Shown: positions 24,999 through 38,118 of the stretch, piece by piece
Position numbering within the stretch: the first letter of the stretch is position 1
Layout: every line of letters begins with the position of its first letter
NCBI GenBank assembly: GCA_013400115.1
Contig: VXBP01008921.1
Span: 206,012-270,011 of the forward strand
DNA: 64,000 nt
Direction: 5' to 3'
DNA from: Rhinopomastus cyanomelas
Lineage: Eukaryota > Chordata > Aves > Bucerotiformes > Rhinopomastidae
Notes under the pieces: generated by a model
The model's input: only the letters and a program-made list of their open reading frames with translations
Told to the model about the DNA's origin: nothing
Databases searched by the model: none
Made by a program: the position numbers and the translations under genes

Positions 24999-26965
24999 CG
25001 TATCACAACACAGGTTCCTTCAGCTGCCAAGCAGGCTCCAGTCACAGAGGAGCTACCCAGGTCAAAGTTGTCAGGAGGAAGTAACCTCCTGCCTGGTAGG
25101 GACAGAAAAGACAAGAAGTCCATCCTCTAGAAACACCCAAACCAGCTGCCATAGGTGCCAGGGCTCCTCCTAATTGATATGAAATTTTATCACGCTCCAG
25201 AAAAATGAGCGTGTTCCCAGGACTGTGGTGGTTTGTGTTTCCAAACAGATCTGTGGTGGCTGGGAAGGAAAGGAAAGGATGCAGAGGCTCAGTGTGCTGC
25301 TGACTCAGCAACCTTTGCCAATTTCAGCAATTTTGTCTCCAGCCTCTGGAGCTGAGGAGCAGCTGTGGCAGAAAGCCTGAAAGTCAACCTTCCTGGACAT
25401 GAAGCAGGGATCTGGAGGATGGAGGATACACAAGGTATTTCTGGGACACTAACTGCTGACAGACCTCCAAGCCCAACTTTAGCACTCGGAGATTTGCCTT
25501 GCTGATTCCAGGAGTCAGAAACGTAGATTTTAAACTCAAGGTTGTGCTGGTAAACACGAGACCGACAACTGACTAAACAGTTTGTTATTTGACTTATTAT
25601 TGACTACTGGTTTTAACTGAGGCGATTTTCGTTCCTCACACTGGAAGAGAATAAAGAAAACCACCAGCCTGCCAAAAGAAGAAAAACACTAGTCCAGGAA
25701 GCACTTGAACATTTTCAGCCCAGGCAGGTCATCTTTCTTTGCCCAAGCTTGCAAAGACCACAGCACAGCAGCAAAAGCATAACTCTTGGACCCACTAACC
25801 TGAAAGACAAGGAATTAATTTATTTCCCAGACCAAAGAGCAGCCAGTTTTAGAAAATGGAAAAAATCTCTTTGAGAAACCTTTATGTCACGAGTCACCCT
25901 CATTTGCAGAGGAGCCCAAAGCCCACCTCCAAAACCATCACTCATGTCAAGCAGAGGAAACCAGAAGCTGGGTCAGAATGGGTACCTTGTCTCCATGGCC
26001 CCATAGAAGGCCAAGCAACACGAGAAGCAGGCAGAGCAGGGGCACACCTCCTCCTACACAAGACTGCCATTATGTATGAAGTCAAGTAGTTTAACTTTGT
26101 GGGGAATGAACTCGGGGCTGAGGGCTCTGCACTGCAAAAGGGCAGTCACTCCTCTAGACTCGTCGCTTCTCCAGTTGGAAAGGCACATTTGCCACACTGG
26201 CTGGAACAGGGCAGCGGGTAGCGCCACAGCCTACACACCATGCACCCAGGGAACGGAACAGGAGGAGTGTTGAGGAGCACTTGCACAGTGATAGCCCCTG
26301 ACTAACCAGCCCTGTAAGCTCCCACCATCAGCTCAGCTCACAAGACCAACTGCTTTGACTCCAACTAGACCCCACCATCTGCAGGGGTATGCTGTCCCCA
26401 GACCTCCACTGAACTCAGGCCCCGTGCCCACCTGCAGCAGCAGTGCAGACAGAGGCACTGGCTGGGACTGCTCCTCATTTGCCCCCCATGGCAGCAAAGC
26501 CCAATAGGTTCTCCAGCAGCCCTGCCACCACCCAGTTGCACCAACACACACAGCGTTTCACCAGCTTGCCTCTCAGAGCAACCCACTAACCCCCAGGAAA
26601 CCACTTCGCATGCACAGAGGGAAGCCCAGACACCACAAAACCTTCCTGTTTCCCTTTTCCATGCAGATCAGGACTTGACATTTCTACTCGCAGCTGCCTG
26701 CCAGGGGGACTAGGACTCACTCAGGGTGGGGTGAGAACTGGTACCTCCTGGGACCCCAGTTACAGAGGGATGGGAGACACAAAGGGCAATTATTTCTCCC
26801 TGCTAAGGGTTTCCAAATGTGGAGCAGAGCCGGGATGCTTCACCTGATACTGCAAGCAGGACCAGCTGTGGAGTGGTTGCTGCAGAGCCCTACAGCTTGT
26901 AAGGAGAGGCTACTGTTAGCCAGGAGAACACACCACCTAACCCCAGACTACCAAGTGCTCTGGCA

Positions 26966-27008
26966 CTGATATTGGACTAGATGATCTTTTGAGGTCCCCA
27001 GTGTTCTG
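26966..27008 (+). mobile_element. CR1 LINE 3' tip
   Basis: Only the last block remains: 'attggactagatgatctttt' followed by 'gaggtccccagtgttctgt'. Confidence 0.6.
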
Positions 27009-28439
27009 TAAGTGCAGCACTGCCACAGCATCCTCCTCCTGAGGATTTTAACACACTTTGCAGCTGATACAGACTCGTGTAGCATCACAAGCTCTGTGAG
27101 AAGTAAAGTAAGCACAATTTAAAAAAAATAAAGCAAAGGGATAGGCAGGGAAATGGAGAGATGAAACTGCCAGAGCAGCATGTTCAAGCACACGCAAGAG
27201 ATGGGGGCTCAGGGGCAGCTTCCCCTGACGATGAGGTGGAATCCAACAGGCAGCATCATTCTGAATTCCCCATTTGTTCAGCTCGGCCCTGGCCAGCCCA
27301 GAGAGAGCCTCTCCCTGCACGCCTGACCAGCTACAGCAGTAACAGCACCAGCACACAGCTCCTCACCCAGAAGTCACTGTATTCATCTCCACAGTTCTGC
27401 TCCTTAGAGGATCTCACAGCAGAGATCTGCCAGCCCTAACAAGCAGGACACGAGATCCTCCTCACTTTGCCTGCCAGCCTCAGTTTTGTCTTTAGAGTTT
27501 CAGCAGCTGCAAGCAATGGCTGTGGTTCTCAGCTGAAGAGTTTCCACCCTGCAGTCCGCGGGTTGAGATTCATCTGACAGCATCTTCCAAATACTCACGA
27601 GGCCTTCCAAACACTCACCAACTCACCCACCACCCCTACTGTACAGATGGGGGAAAGAGAGACCCCCATTAGAAAGCCCAGTGCCAGTCAGGGAGGGAAG
27701 CGGAGAGCCCCAGCGCCTGGCCCCTGCTCAGACTCTGTCCGGGCTGCCGCTTTTGTTCGCTTCCATGTGTGCGTAAGCGGCTGATAAATGGCTTTGCAGC
27801 CGAAGAGTGACACACAGCGCAGCTCCCAAACCGCTTCAGCCGGGGCGCTCCCGGCAGTGGCCCTGCTGAGCCGCTTCTGCTCCAGGGGCCGCTTTATTGT
27901 TTACGACGCTATCGCCTGGAGTTGGAAAAGCTTTCCTGATGCTGCTGTACAGGCTGAGGACGGACCTCCATGCTCAGGGCGGAACAGTCCTCATCATCCT
28001 TAAGGCAGGAGCTCGATTTTATTACCCTGCCGAGCCCACAGACAACCAGAAAGGGCAGAGTGCGGGAATCTCAAAGCCAACTCGAAGCAGCACCTCGGGG
28101 AACCGCCAGCAAGGAAGAAGCCCCGAGGACTCCCCCCATCTCCCTCGCTGCCCAAACCGTAGTCCGAGCCCGACCCGCGGTCTGCTGCCTCTGACTCAGA
28201 AGGGACGAAACTCGGCTGAGACCGGGACCCCCACGCGAGCGGCCAGGGCAAGGGGCTGGCGAGAGGTCACGCTTCTTCTGTCTGCTCCTGCCGTGAGAAA
28301 ACCGGGGAAATATCGGAGTACCCGCACACACACGAGTTATTTACGCGTGTTCGCGCCTCCTAAGCGCCAGCCGAACCCCTCCAGAGGCTTCCCCCACCCT
28401 GCTCCTCAGGCTGGGACTCAGCCCGAGAAGACAGCTCGC

Positions 28440-29060
28440 AGCCACTTTCCCCAGGGCACTGCCCCAGTCCCCGGGCTCTACCCGCCCGGCTGCCATGGAG
28501 ACCAGCAGGGATGCTCCGGTACCCGCAGAGCGGAGCCCCCGCACCCTCTCCAGCCTCGCGGCCGCGCTCACTCACGCTCAGGGGAAGGGTCCGCTCGTCC
28601 CGGCGCAGCTCCGGCCGCCCCGCCGGCCTCTGCCCTCCTCGCACACCGCCGCCCGCCACCGAGCGGGGCTTGTTGTCCTGCCATAAGTAGTAGAAAGTGC
28701 CCAGGATCCAGGCGACCGTCAGGATGGCGATGGCATTGGCCCGCAGCCTCCTCATGCCGGTCGCCCCGCGGCAGCCTGGGAGCGCTACGGGCAGCGGCGG
28801 CAGAGAGGGAGGGAGGCGTGGAGAGGCGGCGGCTGCTCCGCACCGCTCTGGACCCGGCCCCGCACACCGCCTCGCGCCGCCGCCAGGTCCTAACGCCTCG
28901 CCATCCTCCGCCCCTCCCCGCCCCGCACCGCTCCGCTCCGCTCCGTTCCGCCCCGCCGCAGGGGCGGAGGGCTCCGCGTCGCCCCCTCCTCCTCCACTAA
29001 CGCATCCCCCAGGGCTGGGGCTCCCACGCAACTCCGCGGGAAAGCAAGTGCTGTGCTGCG
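28440..29060. promoter_or_regulatory. CpG island, GALNT16 promoter and 5' leader
   Basis: Very GC- and CpG-rich, with several GC-box-like motifs (GGGGCGG near 28963) and a short CTCCG run (28929-28945) just upstream of the coding exon. It covers the coding exon and the presumed 5' UTR. CpG enrichment continues at lower density into the intron, to about 27700. The transcription start is not resolvable from sequence, and no TATA box is evident at a likely distance. Confidence 0.8.
28576..28755 (-). CDS. GALNT16: GALNT16 first coding exon (polypeptide N-acetylgalactosaminyltransferase 16), partial gene
   Basis: The ATG at 28755 opens a 60-codon exon. It has a short cytosolic tail (MRRLRANA), a signal-anchor membrane segment at residues about 9-25 (IAILTVAWILGTFYYLW), then the start of the luminal stem (QDNKPRSV, a Gly/Arg-rich run, ERTLPLS). 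The membrane segment and flanks are nearly identical to vertebrate GALNT16. The family transfers GalNAc from UDP-GalNAc to Ser/Thr in the Golgi. The exon ends at AGC|GTGAGT in phase 0. Catalytic and lectin domains are not in the window. EXD2 lies upstream on the same strand, as in human. The Gly/Arg-rich stem is the variable part. Confidence 0.93.
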
Positions 29061-32000
29061 GCAGCAGGACGCCCATCGCGGGCGGGAGGTGACCATGGGG
29101 CAGTTTCGAGGACACGGGTGACACAGCACCCTGCTCTGCTGCACCACGTCCTGCCCTCAGTGGACCTACAATACCCACACGTATACCCACACGGTACCAT
29201 TTGCCATGAAACAGGTGGCTAGAGCAGTACATGGTAGCAGCACCCAGTGTACTGGGTACTGCTACCCACTCCACACAGCTGACCAGCCCTTGTGCCACCC
29301 TGGGCAACTGCTACAGCCAAGAGGCTCTTGGAGCCCTGCAGGAGTAGCATGGCAGTGGAGGGCAAACCTGACACAATTCCAAGGTACAAGGCACTGCTGA
29401 AGCTGCAGAGGTGAAAAGCTCAACAAAACCAGCCCTGTGAGCAGCTTCTCCAAAAGACCATACAGCTTGTGAAGCCCAGCTGTGCGATTAGGGCTCAAGC
29501 AGAAAACAAACTGCTAGTGAAGATGCATGTTAGAAAATGTGAGTTCCTCCCCGGCACCTGACAAGGCAGTTAGAGGATTTGAACTACTCTACAGAAAAGA
29601 GCTTCTAGATGATCTTTTTCATACTTTCCTCCTGGCCAAATCCCCTCTACATGTCATCACAACCTGCCCTGCTAAATCGCCCCTTCAGGTTTACCTGTGC
29701 ACTGCCTGTTTCTCGCTGCTGTGCACAGTAAGAAATTCATCCATTCAGCCTTGTAACTGACACTCTGATGTCTGTCCCAGTGATACCAGTAACCTGTGTA
29801 ACCTGGGCTCTCACTGGCTTTAGTCTCTTTCAGAGTCCGACAGAGAAAAGGGTGGCTGCTCTCCTCCGTGGGTTTGGATCCAACAGCTGCCTGGATTGCA
29901 GAGATGCTTGAGCACAGACAGAAAAGGGAAAGAAACAGGAGAAAGCGGTGCCCTCCCTGCTAGTGCACCCTGTGAGCTGCCATACTGTCCCTGTTGCCTC
30001 CTCGCACCACATTTCACTACTTTCAATCATCCTGATTGTGATCTCCACCCCACGACCATCTCAGACAAGCATCTAACCATTGTCTGTAAAGACAGCTCAG
30101 CAGCTCCTCTTTTCTGCTCAGAAGAAACCCAGCTCCATAACTCTTCCATCCTCCATCTCCTTGACCCTTCAGATGCATGTTGTCTGAGGACATCACTCCG
30201 AGCACTCTTCTCTTTGCAGAGCAGACACAACCTTCTGGGCATAGGCATCTTGCACTTTATTCCCTGTGCAGGACAGAGGCTGGAGCAGCTCTGTATTTTC
30301 ACACTGTCACTACCTCAATTTTGCAGGTGCAGTGTAATATTCACCATCTGTTAATAAATCCCAGCACCCTGTCCACAGCACAGTACAGGCTCACATGGCT
30401 AGGGCTGGCCCCAAGCCTCTCCCTGCCTGGAGCAGCCATCAAGCCCTCCACCAGGCAGTCCAAAGCCCTGCTAGGTGAGAAAGGGAGCAGTCATCTGCAT
30501 CTGCTGTGTTTCAGAGCTGCAGTCTCTACCCAGATGAATGTGTCAGCAGAGAGCCTGAGCTGTGCTGAATCTGAACCCCTGTGCCTGCGTGCAGGAAGCC
30601 AAACAGGGCACCCAGCTGTTGCCCTTGCTGATGGAAGCACCCTGAGCACAAGCTCTGACCATGTGCCAGTCAGTGGGTGCTCTCCACTGCTAATGAGCTC
30701 ATGCTCCTGGGCAGAAGGCCCCTGAACACTCGGCAGCACTTTCTTGCACCTGCAAAACATGCTGCTGAGCCCTCTTTGCTATTCTGCCCCCGTCACGTCC
30801 TGTTATTGCCAGAGCACTGCCAGCAGAAAACCCCACAAAACTCTGAGTTTACTTATGTTATCCATGAAATGTAGCCTGCTGACAACTCACACCCATGACA
30901 AGGACCCTCTCCTGCAGAATCACTGCTTCCCTTCATTAAATCAATTCAGTAATTACAAGAAAAACACCATCATTTCATAATACAACCATTTCATTTGGAG
31001 ACCCCAAATCCCTTGCAAGGACTGGCCTGTAGCTAAGCGTCCAAATCAAGCAGAGAGGTGAGCTTCAGCAGAGCCCCCAGTGCAAGTCAGTGCTGATGTG
31101 GGGTGGGGGGGACAAGCTGAAGTCCAGCAGGTCTTTCTCCTATGAGAAAGATGGGTCTATCACCTCTCATTCCAGGAGGCAGCAGCAGACATAGGGCTGT
31201 TCCTCAGAATGTGGAGGAGCAAAGCTCTGGTCTAGCCCACAGCCCCAGTGAAGGGCGCAGCAAGACCATGGAGTTACCCATCCTGAGCTCTTGCCAGAGC
31301 CGCTCCCAGTCACCTGCAGGTGCCCAGTCCAGCAGAGATAAGCCAGATTTTCAGAAAGCCTTGTTTATGTTGTCCAAACTTTGGGATGTATTAACATTGG
31401 AAAGCATTAGGGACTGTTACAGGGGCACCAGGGCTCACTGGTGAAAGCCGTCTGTCCTGAGGATGTGCAGCACCACGATTACCCGCACTCTGAAAGTTTC
31501 TCCACAGTGACGTTTTCTCTCCAGGGCCCAAATTCCTCACTGTAAGATGAACAGCTGCCAGATCTGAGCTATTCCAAGGCCCCAGTTCTGCAGCCAGAAT
31601 TCACAATGATTTCACCTCTGTGACCACAGAGCTTTGCTCCAGAACCTCATCTTTCTTTCAAAAGACATTGCACTTCTAACCTTGTGGTTCTACAGGGATC
31701 TCCAACAATAAAAATTGTTGGAGCAGAGCTGTGCTGTGAGCTGCAGCGCTGCACACAGGCATTAGAGCCAGCACCACCAGAGATAACAAGAGCACCAGAA
31801 CCAGTCTGGCACGGAGATTGCTCTACACAACCTGCACCGAGAACGTGCAGCGCATACTGTGCTAATACCACAGCAATATAGTGAAAACACTGCTGCTCTC
31901 TGTTAGTTCAATAAATGCCCTGACAAAAGTGACCCGAGAAACACAAGAGACTAAACACATCCAGGTGACACAAACCTCACAGCAGAGTGATGAGGTCTCA

Positions 32001-33317
32001 CCACCATGCTTGTTCCTCTTCAGGGTCCCTTACAGCTGTTCCAGGTTAGACGTGTTAAAGCCTTTTCTTCTTCTGTAATGAACTTTGTACAATGGGACAA
32101 CGTAACGGTGCCTGATCCTTCGGCACGAGCACGGTCGAAGCAGCTGGTGAGTAATTTAGGTATGGAACAGTATCATGGAGGACATTTATGTAGGGCTGGA
32201 GAACTTTCTTTTATTTATAATTACCGAGGTTCTAATCAGCCAAACCTGTAATGGAAAGAGATCTCCTAGGACCAGGACAATTCAAACCTGCTCTCCTTGT
32301 GTCTTTGCTGACAGTGTTGGTAACAGCATCTCTGAGAACACATCTGATGTCCCACATTGCCCAGAGAAAATCAAGAAGGTCTTTGTTGCATGAGAAAAGT
32401 CAAGCACTGTCCAGATTTCTCTTCATAAAAAGAAATAAATGAAGTGTGGGTGCTCTTGCGGTGATGGTGAGACACGGTGCATGTTTTGCAGCCATCTGAC
32501 ATAAAAGGTAGCTGAGCTTTGAGCTGCAAAACATCTGAAGAATGTTCTCAGCACTGCTCTGATCTGAGAAACCAGGTCTGCTCTATCTGTGGCCCTCAGA
32601 CAGGGAAGCGCCATCTGAAACATGAACATAAGGTCTGTCTAGACTCTGGGAACGGTTTGAGTACAGTCATCCAGAGTTTAGCTAAGAACAGGTAAAGAAA
32701 ATTAGCATTAGGGTGCAGTGGCTGGAGCAGGTCATGTTCCAGAGAGAAACAAGAGTGGATGTTATCCTGTAGGAGGCCTACCTGCTTGGTGCCAGTGTTA
32801 CACACTGGAGATCCCAAAAGCTGTGTATTTTGGAGCCACAAGGGACAAGGACACCAACACAGCTTAGCTCCCCACAGCCCTCCAGCACAGGGCTTCCTTC
32901 TCGTTCTCACTCCAAAGCTCATCCCTGCACAGCTGGAATAGCTCTGACACTTTTCTTAGCAAAGCCCCTGTCCTGGCTCCCAGCGAACTTGTGCGAGGGA
33001 AGAGCAGCCTCAGTGCAGGGGTTTCGCACCGCAGAGCTCCCGCTGCATGGGCAGAGAAGGGGGCCTGGAAGGAGGTGAGACACCTCAGGGTGGGTTTTCT
33101 CTGAACTTGCTGCCAACAAGTGGCTCCTTCTTCTTCCTCTGGCCCATCCCTGGGCTGAGACACTCAATGTCCTTGCTAAAACACCTGCTTTTTTTTCCCA
33201 AGCAGCATCAACGGTCTGCTTCTGGTCAGGAATAGGTGGGTAGAAGTCACTAAAAGCAACGTATCTGCTGAAGGCATTGTCCCAATGGGCAGAAAGAGCT
33301 CAAGCTGAAGGTCTGGA

Positions 33318-33412
33318 CTTGACATAGACTGGACCTGATGACCTTAGAGGTCTTTTCCAGTCTCCATAATTCTGTGATTCTGTCTTTTCCAACCTTGGTG
33401 ATTCCATGTTTC
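33318..33412 (+). mobile_element. CR1 LINE 3' tip, possibly two copies
   Basis: 'gacctgatgaccttagaggtc' followed by 'ttctgtgattctgtc', then a second partial ending 'ttttccaaccttggtgattcc'. Confidence 0.65.
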
Positions 33413-33671
33413 TAAGTCCTTTCCCCATAATGAATGAAAGGCCCCTCTGATGATGTGCCCATAGTATCTCACCGTACCCTTCATCCAGATTCAAATCACA
33501 CCCCTGTAAGCCTCTGAAACATGTTTGCCTGGACTGTCATGCCAAGATGGCAAAGCAGATGCCATTGTCCTCCAGGCTCATGGGTGTTGAAAGGAAAAAG
33601 AAAAGGTTACCTGCATTATTCATCTGCATTGCCCACATCCCTAAATGCCTGAAATTCTCTCCTTGTTCGAA

Positions 33672-33848
33672 GAATCATGGAATGGTTTAGGCTGTAAGGG
33701 ACACTGAAGATCATCTAGTTCCAACCCCCCTGCCATGGGCAGGACATCACTTCTCACCAGAGCAGGTTACTCAGAGCCCCAGGTTCAATGGGGCACTCAC
33801 AACTTCCCTGGGCAACCTGTACCGTTGCCTCAGCGCTCTCATGGTGAT
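33672..33848 (-). mobile_element. CR1 LINE 3' end fragment
   Basis: 'gaatcatggaatggtttagg ... gttccaacccccctgccatgggcaggacatc'; same subfamily as the copies at 2793 and 60431. Confidence 0.82.
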
Positions 33849-35976
33849 GAATGTCTGTCAGAGTTTTCCACGTTGGTCAGAGGGTGTTGGGTATGTGTAT
33901 GTGTTTTTGAAAACCCGCATAGCTGTGCCCTCGGTTGCATGTCTCCCTCTGCACGGCCTCAGTCAACACCGGGAGACTACAAGGCACACCAAAAGTTCAC
34001 CAGCTTGTCATGGTCATGCCCTGCTCTGCTCAGTTACGCTGTAGAGTCCACATCAGCACAGGTCAGTGCCAGCGAGTCCAGCACCAGTCCTGGAGAATTC
34101 AAAAGGCAATGAAGCAGTCTTGCTATAAAGAAAACAATTCCATTTAACCCATAACCCAGAAAACAAAAAAAAGAAATACCCCTAAAAAGTATATGTGAAA
34201 AAAACCCACCAAAAACCCAAAGTACTTACATCAAACGGCTTTACGCGTGTACCGTGGGGTAAGCGTGTAGCTCAGCTCAGAGGGGCACAGAAGCACCCTC
34301 TGTTCCCTCGTACTTTAACTCTTGTTAAAGTGACTCTTGTGCCCAGGTGCAAATCTCCTGAAGAAGCAGCCCCATAGAAAGACCAGTTCGTTAGCGAGAA
34401 GAAGTTTACTCCTTTCACAGATGAGTCCCATCTGGAAAAAGACAAAGCTCCTCGGTAATTCAGCGGCAGAGCCGGAGCAGCGTCTCAGCATCGGTGTTAG
34501 TTTTCCGCAGCCGGGAACAAAGGCAAGATGGTGCTGGTCATGTGGGACCATGCCCATGGTGAAGACCAAGGCAACATGGCACCAGCAGGTCGTGTGAGGC
34601 TGCCTCCACAGCCAGAGTGAGGCTCTGCTGTGTCCCAAAGACAAGAGGCCCCCTCCAGGAGCTTGCTTCTCGCTCTCTGTCCTACTTTGGCTACAGTTCC
34701 AAGGAGGAGAGGGTTCCAGGGAGTTACAGCTCAATTCCAGGGGGGAGAGGGTTAAGGCTGTTTCTCCCCTCCACCATCACAAAGAAAGGGGAAGAGAGTC
34801 CCACCACCTCAATGCAGTCCATTGGGTGTTTTACAGGCGAGATCACTTTGCAGCTAAGTTCGTAGCTCCTCCTGTCTCGCTCCAGAGACAAAAGCTGCAG
34901 GGAAAGCAGCGGTCCAGTCCACGCGCCACTGCCACAGCGGAGAAGCGGAGGGCGGAGGCTGCCCACATAGAAGAGGGCAGAGCCCACTGCTTCAGCGAAC
35001 GCGGCTGTTCAGCAGTTTTGGCAGGGGTGGCCTTGGAGCTGCCCAGTCACAACCAGAGCCACCTGGCAATTTGCCACGGGCAGAGGCAGTAGCCAACTAG
35101 CCACTCACTGCAGCAGCGCTCGCAGGAAGGAAGCAGGTCTGCACCCCGGCACCGCTCTTCAGAACCAGGGTCTTCCCAGGGAGGGGGGCACTACCCAGCG
35201 CCTTGGGCAAAGGGGGGATCGGCGGCCGCATCCATCCCCTAAAAGTGGCTTGCTCCAGCCCTGAAGGCCTGGGGGGGAGGGTTTGCAGCCTGGGGAGCTG
35301 TATCCAGGCCCTGTTGAGGGGCTAGATGCAGCTCCCCAGCCAGTGTTTCTGGGAAGATGTCCCAGACCCAAGAGGGCTAAACCAGGACATTAGCTCCCTT
35401 TTATAAACTAGCATTATCCAGCCCCTGGGGAAAAGATCACCCAAGGGGTTAATGGGAGCATCTCTTAAAGCTAAAATGTATTTGTATTCATGAAAGCACA
35501 AATCCAATTACCTGAAAGTTTGGGCAACCCTCAAATGACCACACCGGCCTATCACTAGACACTGCTCAGAAAGTCTCCAGCTTTTCACCACCCATGCCAT
35601 GGCCATGAGATCCGTAACAAGGGCAGATAGATAAACTGCTCCCCTAGGAGTGGATCCATCCTTAATTTATCCTGATGCCTGGTTGGAGAAGGTACAGAAG
35701 GTGAAGGCCAATGAGCTGTGTACTCAGCAGAAGATAAGCTGCCATGTCATTGTCCCCTGAACAGGACACAAACTGTGTCACTGTTTCTGGACAGCATGCA
35801 AACAGTGAGATGGTGGAGGGGAGTGACTCATGGCCAAGCTAAGGCAAAAATACATAGTTCACTGGAAGCCAGCATTTCAGATGCTTTCCAACGTAGACAT
35901 TGTCTAAGGTGCCATTTGAGGTCACTGTAAACCCTGTTGTTATTTTCATGAGCACAATTCCTAATGTAAACGGGAA

Positions 35977-36094
35977 TCACAGAAACACAGAATCATTAGG
36001 GATTGAAGGGACCTTGAAAGACCATCTAGTCCAAACCCCCTGCCACAGCAGGATCGTCTAGACCAAGTCGCACCGGAACAGATCCACACAGAGT
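35977..36094 (-). mobile_element. CR1 LINE 3' end fragment
   Basis: Starts 'cacagaaacacagaatcatt' and retains the 'ccacagcaggatcgtctaga' block before breaking off. Confidence 0.88.
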
Positions 36095-37287
36095 AAGCTG
36101 CCACGGGCAGGTCCACATCGCAGGTGTACACATCCACATTGGCAGAAAATGCCGGTGGTGGCAAGATGAACCTCCTCTGGGGGTGGAGAAGCCAGGAATA
36201 CCTTCAGAGATGGTCACCCGGTGTACAAGACACACCCCCTTCCCCCATCGTGGGCAACAATGCCAGTATCCCTCTCTGAGCCAGGTAACCCACCTGTTTG
36301 CCACCTCCGAACTAGATCCAGCCCGAGTGAGGAGGGGAGTTCTGGCAGAGTCAGGCAGAAGCTGTCAACAGCCCCCCAAAAAATGCTCAGAATTCATTTT
36401 CTAATCATGTAAAAGTGTAGAAACAGAATCAATTTTTAAGTCGTAATAATTACATGTTAATGCAACTTACATTAGATCCACTTACAATCACCATGACTCA
36501 CTTTGGGAGCCTGGCATTCATTTTTGCTCTCCCTCCTACCCCTTCCTCTTCTTTGCTCACCCCAATCATTTGCTTCTCTTCTTCCCTGCATCTTGGCTAG
36601 GACATGGGTTTGCTCCCCACCTTTACGGCAAAGCACGCGGCACGTTTCTCTGGGGCTGAGAATTAATTAGCAATAACATCTTTTTCTTGCAATCTGACGC
36701 CAGTTTGCCCTCCTTTACTGGAAGCCCGTCGCAGTGCTGGCTACGACCTGAACTGCAATTTAATCCTCATCGAAATGCAAAGCTTTTCCAGCCCTGTGTA
36801 GCTACCAGGTTAGCTCTCACAACAGTCCTCTTGGCTGCAAAGCAGAAGCAGCTTGAAATGCTCATCTGGCAAAGTGATGAAACTCCTGCCTTCTGCTACA
36901 GAGGAATTCCAAGGCAAAACACAACAATCTGGGAAATAACCCGTGAAAATCATCCTGCCCAGCTGCCCACACAAACCACAGAGGTGGCGTGCACCCCGCA
37001 CAGCAGGCTGCGTTTGCGCTGAGCGCAATGAAAATGCCTAGACGTTCGAGCCAAGGGTTTATTTTCAGATCTCCGTCACCCAGAATAGCCGAGACAATTA
37101 ATGGAAAGTTTTCCAAAACATTCCAGCCCAGGCACGAAGCGTGAGAACCTCCAGGCTGAGGGGAGGCCAGAAATAGGAGCTGTGGATCAGCTGGCTCCAG
37201 AGGCACAGCAGGATCCCACCACCTCTGCCAGCCAGGGTCAGGATGTGGCAGGCGAGTCACTCCAGGTGGCAAGCGGAGAGTATCAGA

Positions 37288-37412
37288 GAACTATAGACTG
37301 GCTCAAGTTGGAAGGGGCCTCAGATATCATCTACTCTGACGCCCTGCCACAGGCAGCAACACCTCTCAGCTAGACTTGGTTGCTCAAGGCCTCGAACACC
37401 TCCAGAGAGTAC
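37288..37412 (-). mobile_element. CR1 LINE 3' end fragment, diverged
   Basis: 'ctcaagttggaaggggcctc ... cctcgaacacctccagagag'; an old copy. Confidence 0.65.
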
Positions 37413-37721
37413 AAAAATTCCAGAGATGGGGCTGGAGCCCATCACATACTTGTGATGCCAGGCACATGATCCAGGCAGATCAGCCCAGTACTAAACATTT
37501 TTCTGTGACTACCTTTTCCACTGGCATTATGACAGAACATCTTTGCTCCCAGAGAGGTGAGTGAAGGGGATTTGGAATGTGGCAAGCGTGTTTCTTGAAA
37601 TTATAGCCCTGGTGGAACTGCCGCCAGTACAAACTGCTGGCAGGCTGGTGCATCAGTCTGGAAGACACCAGGGTACTCCATGGGACAATGCACAGATAAC
37701 CCACCAACAAAGCATCACACA

Positions 37722-37838
37722 CTCACAGGATGCCTTTGGTTGGAAGACATCTTAAAGATCATCTAGTCTAACCTTCAGCTCAACACTGCCAGGTCAGCAC
37801 TAAACCACACCACCAAGTACCTGGCCCACACACCTTTT
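37722..37838 (-). mobile_element. CR1 LINE 3' end fragment, diverged
   Basis: 'ttggttggaagacatcttaa agatcatctagtctaac' followed by 'caggtcagcactaaaccac', typical of an older CR1 subfamily. Confidence 0.7.
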
Positions 37839-37971
37839 AAGTGGATTAAAATATATCTGAAACATATTACATTGAATATAGTTTTCTGTTGCATTTTGCA
37901 TTTCATCTCTTCCACTCTCCAAACAACACATCCTCATTCATGTCTTAAGGCTGCTGTATGAGCAGCCTCAT

Positions 37972-38118
37972 TGCATGGAATCTCCTTCTCTGGAGACGTT
38001 TAAAACCCACTTGGCCATGCTCCTGTGTGACTTGGTCTAGGTGATTCTGCTGTGGCAGGGACTAGATGATCTTTCGAGGTCCCTTCCAGTCCCTAATGAT
38101 TCTATGATTCTATGATTT
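37972..38118 (+). mobile_element. CR1 LINE 3' end, forward
   Basis: Ends 'cccttccagtccctaatgat' plus two or more 'tctatgat' units, the tail repeat of CR1. Confidence 0.9.

Larger units (their letters stand above)
1..28575 (-). other. GALNT16: Presumed GALNT16 intron 1 (5' portion)
   Basis: This follows the GALNT16 exon donor. I looked for the conserved next exon (stem and start of the catalytic domain) on the minus strand and did not find it. The region is therefore read as a first intron of at least 28.5 kb. Outside the CR1 pieces listed separately, the longer stretches (about 830-1128, 1700-2790, 2945-3830, 4090-5215, 5430-7295, 7500-8565, 9225-10135, 10690-11690, 11960-14170, 15065-17385, 18240-19260, 19800-21260, 21825-22765, 24295-26960 and 27010-28400) show no gene, RNA gene or structured element I can support. 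Confidence 0.7.

Noticed and set aside
1..28575. Further GALNT16 exons
   Set aside because: I scanned minus-strand frames for the conserved stem and glycosyltransferase segments and found none.
27897..29000. Plus-strand open frame of 367 codons across the GALNT16 promoter
   Set aside because: It is antisense to a CpG island, where stop codons are rare by composition. It has low-complexity Pro/Arg/Ser content and no domain.
28360..29307. Minus-strand open frame of 315 codons containing the GALNT16 start
   Set aside because: Only 28755-28576 matches the family. The part upstream is GC-rich leader and the part downstream lies beyond a strong GTGAGT donor.
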